NCBI GenBank assembly: GCA_032209605.1
Contig: JASFXZ010000028.1
Coordinates: 568,941 to 632,940, forward strand
Source of the DNA: Mactromeris polynyma
Lineage: Eukaryota; Mollusca; Bivalvia; Venerida; Mactridae
Length of the DNA: 64,000 nucleotides
Reading direction: 5' to 3'
Shown here piece after piece: positions 27,793-39,800 of this stretch. A model generated the notes under the pieces. It was not told the origin of the DNA. It saw only the letters and a program-made list of their open reading frames with translations, and did no database searches. Position 1 is the stretch's first letter. Each line of letters begins with the position of its first letter. The translations under genes were made by a program, and so were the position numbers.

Positions 27793-27836
27793 ATGTGGAC
27801 GTGCTTCTTGCTGGTAACATTGTTCATCGTCTGTAG
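27793..27836 (+). CDS. Gene 2 exon 1: signal peptide
   Basis: ATG at 27793 opens [14 protein letters not shown], a short hydrophobic leader, and ends two bases into a codon at a strong donor GTAAGT (27837). Phase 2 matches the exon at 31006, 3.2 kb downstream, where the protein becomes Cys-rich. Being so short it rests on the leader character and phase match. Confidence 0.6.
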
Positions 27837-30800
27837 GTAAGTAAGTTTTGAATATTTGTGAATAATCAATTTATCCGTTTTATTAACAATGTGTGCATTA
27901 CATGTCGAACATGAAAATACTCGTCATATTTTATTAAAACTATCACAACGATGAATGATGAATCCTCGCATACTATTTCAAGTTCGCCGGAGAAAGTTCT
28001 CATTGCAAACATAAATTTGTTTAAAGATTTCGACTCATTTTAGTCCTGATGATGATGTCTTATAAATGAGAAGTACGATCAAAATGTAACGTAAAGTTTG
28101 AAGTTTTCTTTACTATTTTTTTTCAATAAAGTATTTGATCTTGGTTACTTTCCAAAAGACTTGCCCGAGTGGTATGCTAAGGTACCACTATGTATATAAA
28201 TAAGAAATCAAAAGAGTACTTTTGCATCGTGAAAAAACTTGATACAGTCTTAAATTTGATTTGTTTTCTCTATCAATATAATTTATAATTGATTTAAGTA
28301 TTTAAGATTATGTCTTACTATTAACTACATTTTTTCCGGTTCAATTTACATAAGGTTATTTATTTAATATTTTGTATTTTTTTCACATTCTGATGTAAAA
28401 CATTTAGTTACTGACATCCAGGTCATACTGAGGCTGCTTAATTCATAATACATAACCCAATAGTGTACATATAAAATGCATTTATATAGTTCACCAGAAA
28501 AAAATAACTTTATATATTTTGAACTTGCGGGACACAATAATGCAATGGGGTGTGGCTCAGAAAGTAGGTCTGACTTGGGTGATTTTTTTTACATTATATT
28601 TCATTTTGTTTTGATATATAGGTATACATAGTGAGGATGACGTTTTTGATTGTGATATTGCTATCGTCGTAGCTAGCCTCCTTCACGGTGGTCCCAATAA
28701 TGGGTAGATATAAGACAGCAGTAGTATCTATATGGTTTTAAGTATATATATATACATATTGTTATCGTTATTAAATAACATAATCATATACAAGCGGCAC
28801 AAGCGAAGGCAACGATGAAACATATTTGCATATACAAATTATTAACTACATGATCGCTATTGTACCATACATAATAACAATAATAAAACTACAACCATAC
28901 TTATTATACAGCAACATACGTAATTAGACGTATACAAAATACACTGCATCAATATTACAAATTGTCATAAGTAGGACAAAGGGTCAAGCTAGGCACGCAA
29001 AACATTGTGTAAAGCACATGTTAGCATCAACGAGTAGGGTTGTTCATCATAACACTGCGTTGCACGACCCAGTAATCTAGCACACTGGGTACCGATTTTG
29101 GACTTCATTAAGTCCGAGAATAAACCATAGCCGCCAACATCTATAATAATATCCCATAATTTCCGGCGGGCACTCTATCTAGAAGTACAGTAGAAGATGT
29201 TGTGTTCTATAAAATTTTCCGACGACATGCTTCTTTGCTTACATGTCCTTGGATATTGATTTGAAACCATTAACCCTATGTTGTTGAGTAATGTTGTATA
29301 CATAGCACACGTATTAGGGTTGTCATATGATGTTGTTGAGCAATGTTGGATACAAAGCACATGTATTAGGGTTGTCATATGATGTTGTTGAGCAATGTTG
29401 GATACATAGCACATGTATTAGGGTTGTTTTTTGACATTATGCCAAGTTGTTATTAACTAGCTGATTGATAAGTAGCCCGAACACTTGAAGCAATCTAAGG
29501 GCGACTGCAATTCCGTAATGGCTCTAAATTTTCAAGCGTTGTGTAAAAGTATCTTTAATAAGGTATTCCAGGCACCCTTGGATGGTAAACGACCTGTGTG
29601 TGCAGTCTTGAAAAAACATACACAATAGTGTATTTGTGTAGAAGGCGAAATACATCAGGAATAAAACCTCGTGACTGCTTGTCAAGATTCAAAAATCGTA
29701 TCAGTCTATTCACAAACATCTTCTTGGATAAATGAATACATGGTAGTCTACACATTTTTTCAACAATAAAAAAGTTGTGTTAAGTGTGTAATGTTGATGT
29801 TGATGTTTCTTCCCACTTTCGGCCTATTGTTGTCAGCTGTCTTGACTTGTATTGTGATGTATTCCATCCATTAAATCTCCTCCCCTGTTTGTCTTCTTTA
29901 ATTATTCTTAGTTATCCCTTATGGTCGACCAGGCCGTTCACTTACGTATTTACCCATGCGCCTCCTCAATTGCTTGCTGTGTTGTGGTCTGTGTGGAGAG
30001 GCCTTGTCTTATGTGTGTGGCGTTCCCTGTAGCGACCTATTTTCGCTCTCATACCTAATGTTATGCAGTGTATTCTCGAAAGCACAGCTGAACTAACAAC
30101 TAACAGCTGTGAATTCGGGAACGAACTTCTGAACTACAAACTGACAACTAACAGAAAACTTCACAGACATATAGGACATTTTCCGAAACCACTGATAAAT
30201 TTGTCTGACATGCTTTGTGTCTTTGATGTAAATCTTCTGCCATACTTACATAACTTAATTTGGTCGTTTTGCTTCACTTCATGGAACTATATCTTCTTGT
30301 GTACCCTGATGAGGAATTGCTTCTCTGTGCTTCGACAATCTAACTTTATTTAACTTTATTACATTGGTAAAATAATGAGCCCGACTGTGAAATAAGTTAA
30401 AAAGGTAATCATCTTCGTGAAACTGCAATACATAAACTATAGAAACATCTGTAAAAAAAGTGAAATAATTTAAGTCGAGCTTTATTTTTGAAGGGTTAGC
30501 AGTATTCTTAGTATTGTGCCTATATTATAATTAGAGAATGATCAGTGTTTTACCAAAACCTCCCTTAAAACCAGTTTGGAAACATGCCATATACGCACGT
30601 CATCAACAAATTACCAAAAATAAACTATTATAATTTAAGAATAGTGATCCGGTGTAGGTAAACATGTATAAATAAGTCGCAAACCATGTGTTAACAAACA
30701 TTTGAGAAACATAACATCGTCATTGGACCTTTTTCACAAACATTTCGCGCAGACGTATCGATGATTTATTTAACAAAACTTCTAGTGCAAGATTTCAGTT

Positions 30801-33800
30801 TAAAATCCCAAGTCTGCATTTTAATGACTAAGAATGTTAGCCCGACAGTACAGACACTAATAATGTATATGTCAGTACAAGACTATCACTAATTTGGATT
30901 ATACACACCACCAATTAGTTTTGTAATACGATATGTAATGTACACAATGTAGCTCATATAAGGGGTGAGGTAATGCAAACATTGTAGTTTTGATTGTCAT
31001 TTCAGATTGGCAGATGCTGGACATTGCACAACTTCTTACCGTTGTTATAAAACATGTTCGGCCACGTCGAGATTTCACGTACACTGTGAAACGTGGGGAT
31101 GGGGCCGTTGTACAAGATACAGGTATCGCATTATTTATACATGTATTTGCAATATTGTAATCCGTAGATAGATTTATGACATCAAATTTCAGCATCACGG
31201 AATATGCGACGGAAAAATGAAAAGAATCAGGACTTTTACACATAGTAACGTATTATTTTACATATTCATACAATATATTATTCGTTGTTATGTGACGTCA
31301 TTTCCTGCACCGGTGTAAACGCGGGAAATCCGGTACGGATAAAATTCAACTCGATGGTTACTGTTTGGTGGTAACGATGTCTTCCGCATTATATAAGAGC
31401 CAGATGTTTCCATCCGCTCACGAAACCAGTAATACATTCTTTTTCATGCATACCAATTTTAGAAAATAAAAGACGGGATCAAACACAACTACTAACGCTT
31501 TCATGACGTTTTACCTAAAGTAATGTTTTATTTAAATTTGTTCAAAGTATTATTCGTTGTAATGTGACGTCATTTTATGTGACGGCTTCAGCATGAGACT
31601 CATCTAATTCGGAGGATGTAAGATAGAGTTTGGGGTATAAATGATCTTTGTTGTAAAGGAGACCTTCGTTGCTCCAAATTTCGTCTCTAAACATTATTAT
31701 TCATTTATATTTTAATGCCTTTTTTTACAATTTAAAAAACATATTCGCCTGTTTATTCGCAGTAGACTACATACATTTTTATTCAGCTGCGTGAAATATT
31801 TACAACATTAAAATATGTAGCTGGGTATGAAAAATCAGTATAAATGTGGCACTAAGTACCTTAAGATCTACATTAAGTTACAAATTCTTTACATCTTTCT
31901 GAATTTTATTGACTCATATTCGAGCAGGACATTGCAGGTTCTACATGTTGTACGAATTGCAATTGATACCAATAATGGGCTAAAACACCAAGTCGTTTAT
32001 TTTCTATCAAACAGTTACATGTATGTTCCTTTGGAGAATGTTGTAATATGTTAACAATATCGTTCCTGTTTAATGTCAGTTATATAAAGCGGCATAGCTT
32101 TTTTCTCTTCTCCGATGGCTACATGATAGTTTCAAACCATCCAATTTGCTGTTCATTTTACAAAAATACTTTCTTTTCCTGACATTGACGTGTTCTTTAC
32201 CGAAAGTTATATATATCAGGACGAAAGTAGGGGTATTTTGGTTACCTGAATCACTTATTTATATATCGCTTTCATTACAAATTGGGAATGCCCTTAAAAT
32301 TTAATGTCATTTTTTCATACGTGTCTTTATGACAGAAAGCGTCTCAATCAACAGTTTACCTTCAGTTATTCAGTGACAGCAAATAGTTTTTGGAAGAAAG
32401 AAGGAAGTTTAATATCTTATTACTTGCATATGAAATCCAGTTCAGCGAAATAATGAGACATTGTTTACATACAATAACTACACAAAACGTGTACTGCCGG
32501 TATAACGTTGAAACACATCATGTCAGTAATGTTTTCCCCGATGACCTTTATTAATTAATTTAAATATTCGACGCGTCATAAATAGGCAATTCCCATGACG
32601 TAATTTCGGCGAGCTTATATTGAGGATAATATCTATAAATAATATTTCAGAACTAGATACTGGAGTTGTGATGACACATGCTACAGGCGATATTGTTGTT
32701 CAGGTTACACAGGAAGTAGTTGCCAAACACGTAAGTGAAATAAAAACAATGTCACATATGCAAACCAAAGACGAAAATTTAATAAAACTGCTGAATATGT
32801 TACGTCCCTATTATAAACTTGTGAATCTTTCTAATTTTATGTAAATATTATTACATTATGCACACATGTACCTATAATAATTCCATGTATGCACCTATTT
32901 TTATACTTCATGATGATTCACAGTTGTTTATAAACAACATAAACCTTTTATTTGTTTGTATGTACACTTACGACTTTTCCATACACATTATCTAGCAATA
33001 TGTTATGGATCGACCAGCTGTTCGAACGGTTGGTGTGCCTCACCAGACAGGTGTGAATGTAGTGCAGGATTTTCCGGATCACGTTGCTCAGGTACGTCTG
33101 GAAAAAAAACACGTGTATAAATAACTTTCACACGAGACACGTAATTGTGGCCTCTTATGTCCAGCACTTGTCTGTCTGTGTCGAAGTGTTAGTTGGGTTG
33201 ATCATGTGTAGTTTAATTAATCGGCCACCCTCTTCTCTATGCATTATGTACATTAGGTCATATATATCAGTTTATTTTCTCCAGAATTCTTTCTTCCTTA
33301 TGACAGCATTTCAAAAAATTATACTTATTGTCCTAATTGTACTTATCATTAGGGTATATCTATCAGTTAGATATAACCAAGCTTTTTTCTTTTATATCCC
33401 CAGTATTTTTACTGACAGTTCCCAGGCTGTAATTCGCCGTATGGTTATTATTTCTGTTTGTTTTTTAAATGTATATTATATTTCCCTCCCCCTGTGCAAT
33501 ACTTTCACTCTATATATTGTTTATATATTTTCTGCCCAGTTTCGTCCTATTGTTGCCAGCTGTCTTGACTTGTCCAGTGTTCTTTTCCATCCCTTTATTC
33601 TTGCCCCACACTGTTTTTCCTCTTTGATTCTCCTAGGTATTCCTTATGGTCGGCCAGGCCATTCCTTGCGCATCTACTCCAATACGTATGTAGAATTGAG
33701 CCTCCTCAAGTGCCTTATGTTTAATGTATTGATGTTTTCCCGGAGGTCTGTGAGGGGAGCCACTGTCTTTTGTATGTGGCGTTCCCTGTAGCAACTTGTT

Positions 33801-36800
33801 CTATCTTTCAAGCAGCGACTCAGTAAGGGAGTGTAAAAGTTAATGGATGTCATGACAATGTGCAACTTGAAATAAATGATGAAGCTAGAGGTCTCAGTGA
33901 TTAACAGCCAAAATAAGACCATAACTTATTGAATTAATTAATAATGAGCACTTTGATAATGTAACAACTTTCATAGAATAGGTTCTGAAACTATACTATT
34001 AACAAAGACAAACTAAAAAGCTTAAATAACTTCACCCCAACTAGATTGTATCTAATTTTCATTAAACTATTATAATATTATTATATCAGATATAAACGAA
34101 TGTGCAGCATATCACGGCTGTCAACATAACTGTGTGAACACATATGGTTCATATACGTGTACATGTAGGAGTGGGTACACACGTGATCGACGATCATGCA
34201 TTGGTTTGTATATCTGTAATTATTTATAAATGGGGAGGTTACACAAAAGCAATGATATTACCTTGTAGTGGAAGTATATAAATATTCACCGAGTATAATT
34301 ATATCATTTGTTGCTCAATTGTTGCCGAGGCGCTAACTTTTTACGTACGGGAACTGTGCGAGTTATTGATATACATTGTATACGGTTACAATTATAGAAT
34401 AACCGAATTCTCTAGATAAATTTACATATTTATCAAAACAGCTGATCGCTATTATATAAATATCTGATAAATACATAATGTTCTATAGGAGACTGTATGA
34501 AGACCACTGGTTCTGCGTGTTAGTAAACACAGTGGTTCCCAGTATAATAAGTCGCTTCTTCTATTCTATATTGTAAAGTTTCTAGCAACGCAGTGCTGCA
34601 AAGCCGTATACACATTTGTCTTTTTGGTGCTGGAACCTCAACTAGTTTGTAGCTAATTGTTATAAAACTATTAGAATACTATTATATATTAGATATAGAC
34701 GAATGTTCAACAACCACTCACGGATGTCAACATGACTGTGTGAACACATTTGGTTCGTATGAGTGTACCTGTAGACTTGGATACACACTGGACTCTGATC
34801 TTAGATCATGTTTTGGTTTGTATATCTGCAATTTTTTTGCATGGATGATTACACAAAAGCTAGAATATTGCTTAATAGTGGAAGTATATAAATATTACGA
34901 AAACAGGTCATCGACATATTCAATTTGATATTTCAAATTTAAAAATCAAATGTTAAACTGAGTATATGTCATTTGCTTCTGAATTGTTGCCGCGGCGCTT
35001 ATCTTTTAACGAAACGAGAACTCTGCGAGTATTGATATGCATAAGGGTTCTTAAATGCGTTCAAAAAAATCAAACCATTTTGATGTTTGTGTAACATACG
35101 TGTATAATATAACATTGTTGGTGTTATATGTCGATGAATGTAGAATAGACAACGGGGGATGCTCAACCGATTGTGAATATTTTACATTATTTTACAAATA
35201 CAATGTTAGATCAAATGTGAAGAAAGCCAATTATTTTGTCCATACTTTCTTACATACTTTCTCTCCCGCGGTCCGGAAGGCCACGTGTTACTGACGCCAG
35301 ACTAGATCGACACGCATTAATATCACAGTTTATGAATGTGTTTTTCATTTTGACAAATGTACCCGATCGAAGTCTAACACTAACCAAAATCGCTCCGTTA
35401 GAAAGATATATCCATACACGACTAACTACCTAATTTGCTATAAATTATTGTGTTAAAGAATGATGCTGACATTCAAAAGCACAATTGTTTCTCTGCATCT
35501 TTTACATAAGTCGGAGGAATCTAAACAAAATAATACTTAATATTCCACAGACAAAAATGAATGCAGCCTTGGGAGTTCAGAATGCTCTCACATGTGTAAC
35601 AACACGGAAGGCTCATATGAATGTTCCTGTCATAATGGATACTCTCTTGATATTGATGGGTATAAGTGTACTGGTAGGTATCATTACAGTTATACGATAG
35701 TAACGCTGATAATAACGTCATTAACTATATATGCTTCTGCTTACTGCTATCTATACTCAAACAAAGACAGAGTACTCTATTTGTGGATAATCATTTAAAT
35801 GCATCGGTTGTTAAGTTTTTTTATACGATGATTAGGTGACTGTCGCTGGCCACTGTGTTGAACAATTGCTATATATTTGTAAACATTTGGCTCAATATTG
35901 CATTTAATTTTACATTTTTTTGCATATGCAATGTTAGAACAAATGTGAAGGCAGCCAAACATTGTTTCCATACTTTCTTACATACTTTCTCTCCGGTGGT
36001 CCGGCAGGCCACGTGTTATTGACGCCAGACTAGATCGACACGCATCAATATCACAGTTTGTGAATGTGTTTTTCATTTTGACAAATGTACCCGATCGAAG
36101 TCTCAAACTAACCAAAATCTCTCAGTTAGAAAGATATATCCATAAAAGACTAAATACCTAATTCGCTATAAATTATTGTGTTAAAGAATGATGCTGATAT
36201 TCATAAGCACAATTGTTTCTCTGCATCCTTTACATAAGTCGGAGGAATCTAACAAAATAATACTTAATATTCCACAGACAAAGATGAATGCAGCCTTGTG
36301 AGTCATAATGGATACTCTCTTGATTTTGATGGGTATAATTGTACTGGTAGGTATCATTACAGTTATACGATAGTAACGCTGATAATAACGGCATTAACTA
36401 TATATGCTTCTGCTTACTTCTATCTATACTCAAACATAGACAGAGTACTCTATTTGTGGATAATTATTTAAATGCAGCGGTTGTTAAGTTTTTTATACGA
36501 TGATTAGGTGACTGTCGCTGGCCACTGTGTTGAACAACTGCTATATATTTGTAAACATTTGGCTCAATATTGCATGTTATTTTACATTATTTTGCAAATA
36601 CAATGTTAAAACATATGTGAACGCAGCCCAACATTGTTTCCATACTTTCTTACATACTTTCCCTCCGGCGGTCCGGCAGGCCACGTGTTACTGACGCCAG
36701 ACTAAGTCGACACGCATCAATATCACAGTTTGTGAATGTCTTTTTTCAGTTTGTCAAATGTACTCAATCGAAGTCTAAAGCTAACCAAAATCTCTCCGTT

Positions 36801-39800
36801 GGAAAGATATATCCATAAACGACTATATACCGAATTCGCTATAGATTTTTGTGTTAAAGAATGATGCTGACATTTATAAGCACAATTGTTTCTCTGCATC
36901 TTTTACATACATGTAAGTCGGAGGAATCTAAAAAAATAATAATTAATATTCCACAGACAAAGATGAATGCAGCCTTGGGAGTTCAGAATGCTCTCACATG
37001 TGTAACAACACGGAAGGCTCATATGCATGTTCCTGTCATAATGGATACTCTCTTGATTTTGATGGGCATAATTGTACTGGTAGGTATCATTACAGTTATA
37101 CGATAGTAACGCTGATAATAACGGCATTAACTATATATGCTTCTGCTTCCTGCTATCTATACTCAAACAAAGACAGAGTACTCTATTCGTGAGTAATTAT
37201 TGTTAATGCATCGGTTGTTAAGTTTTTTTATACGATGATTAGGTGTCTGTCGCTGGCCACTGTGTTGAACCATTGCTATATACGTACTTGTAAACATTTG
37301 GCTCAATATTGCATGTTATTTTACATTATTTGGCAAATACAATGTTAGAACAAATTTGAAGGCAGCCCAACATTGTTTACATAATTTCTTACATACTTTC
37401 TCTCCGGCGGTCCGGCAGGCCACGTGATACTGACACCAGACTAGATCGACACGCATCAATATCACAGTTTGTGAATATCTTTTTTTCAGTTTGACAAATG
37501 TACCCGATCGAAGTCTAAAACTAACCAAAATCTCTCCGTTAGAAAGATATATCCATAAACGACTAAATACCTAATTCGCTATAGATATTTGTGTTAAAGA
37601 ATGATGCTGACACTTATAAGCACAATTGTTTCTCTGCATCTTATACAAAAGTCGGAGGAATCTAAAAAAATAATACTTAATATTCCACAGACAAAGATGA
37701 ATGCAGCCTTGGGAGTTCAGAATGCTCTCACATGTGTAACAACACGGAAGGCTCTTATGAATGTTCCTGTCATAATGGATACTCTCTTGATTTTGATGGG
37801 CATAATTGTACTGGTAGGTACCATTACAGTTATACGATAGTAACGCTGATAATAACGGCATTAACTATATATGCTTCTGCTTACTGCTATCTATACTCAA
37901 ACAAAGACAGAGTACTCTATTCGTGAGTAATTATTGTTAATGCATCGGTTGTTAAGTTTTTTTATACGATGATTAGGTGTCTGTCGCTGGCCACTGTGTT
38001 GAACCATTGCTATATACGTACTTGTAAACATTTGGCTCAATATTGCATGTTATTTTACATTATTTGGCAAATACAATGTTAGAACAAATTTGAAGGCAGC
38101 CCAACATTGTTTACATAATTTCTTACATACTTTCTCTCCGGCGGTCCGGCAGGCCACGTGATACTGACACCAGACTAGATCGACACGCATCAATATCACA
38201 GTTTGTGAATGTCTTTTTTTTCAGTTTGACAAATGTACCAGATCGAAGTCTAAAACTAACCAAAATCTCTCCGTTAGAAAGATATATCCATAAACGACTA
38301 AATACCTAATTCGCTATAGATATTTGTGTTAAAGAATGATGCTGACACTTATAAGCACAATTGTTTCTCTGCATCTTATACAAAAGTCGGAGGAATCTAA
38401 AAAAATAATACTTAATATTCCACAGACAAAGATGAATGCAGCCTTGGGACTTCAGAATGCTCTCACATGTGTAACAACACGGAAGGCTCATATGAATGTT
38501 CCTGTCATAATGGATACTCTCTTGATTTTGATGGGCATAATTGTACTGGTAGGTATCATTACAGTTATACGATAGTAACGCTGATAATAACGGCATTAAC
38601 TATATATGCTTCTGCTTACTGCTATCTATACTCAAACAAAGACAGAGTACTCTATTCGTGAATAATAATTGTAAATGCATCGGTTGTTATTTTTTTTTAT
38701 ACGATGATTAGGTGACTGTCGCTGGCCACTGTGTTGAACAATTGCTATATATTTGTAAACATTTGGCTCAATATTGCATGTTATTTTACATTATTTTGCA
38801 AATACAATGTTAGAACAAATGTGGAGGCAGCCCAACATTGTTTCCATACTTTCTTACATACTTTTTCTCCGGCAGTCCGGCAGGCCACGTGTTACTGACG
38901 CCAGACTAAGTCGACACACATCAATATCACAGTTTGTGAATGTCTTTTTTCAGTTTGTCAAATGTACTCGATCGAAGTCTAAAACTAACCAAAATCTCTC
39001 CGTTGGAAAGATATATCCATAAACGACTAAATACCGAATTCGCTATAGATTTTTGTGTTAAAGAATGATGCTGACACTTATAAGCACAATTGTTTCTCTC
39101 CATCTTTTACATACATGTAAGTCGGAGGAATCTAAAAAAATAATAATTAATATTCCACAGACAAAGATGAATGCAGCCTTGGGAGTTCAGAATGCTCTCA
39201 CATGTGTAACAACACGGAAGGCTCATATGCATGTTCCTGTCATAATGGATTCTCTCTTGATTTTGATGGGCATAATTGTACTGGTAGGTATCATTACAGT
39301 TATACGATAGTAACGCTGATAATAACGGCATTAACTATATATGCTTCTGCTTACTGCTATCTATACTCAAACAAAGACAGAGTACTCTATTCGTGAGTAA
39401 TTATTGTTAATGCATCAGTTGTTAAGTTTTTTTATACGATGATTAGGTGTCTGTCGCTGGCCACTGTGTTGAACCATTGCTATATACGTATTTTTAAACA
39501 TTTGGCACAATATTGCATGTTATTTTACATCATTTTGCAAAAACAATGATAAAACAAATGTGAAGGCAGCCCAACATTGTTTCCATACTTTCTTACATAC
39601 TTTCTCTCCGGCGGTCCGGCAGGCCACGTGTTACTGACGCCAGACTAGATCGACACGTATCAATATCACAGTTTGTGAATGTCTTTTTTCAGTTTGTCAA
39701 ATGTACCCGATCGAAGTCTAAAACTAACCAAAATCGCTCAGTTAGAAAGATATATCCATAACCGACTAAATACCTAATTCGCTATAGATATTTGTGTTAA

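Larger units (their letters stand above)
27837..31005 (+). other. Gene 2 intron 1
   Basis: A 3.2-kb intron. Apart from the 52-bp minisatellite and a dispersed repeat listed separately, it is AT-rich without recognised features; open frames at 30063-30353 and elsewhere lack support. Confidence 0.5.

Noticed and set aside
33084..33791. 235-codon open frame
   Set aside because: Starts inside the exon 4 donor region and runs through intron and a dispersed repeat; no domain.
35461..35700. Repeated 71-81 codon + strand frames reading [16 protein letters not shown] and a hydrophobic [18 protein letters not shown]
   Set aside because: They are the B exon read in the wrong frame, starting in the intron. 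The correct frame gives a six-Cys cbEGF flanked by consensus splice sites.
36903..37127. Repeated - strand frames ([12 protein letters not shown]...) opposite each B exon
   Set aside because: Antisense shadows of the exons; repeated only because the amplicon is repeated.
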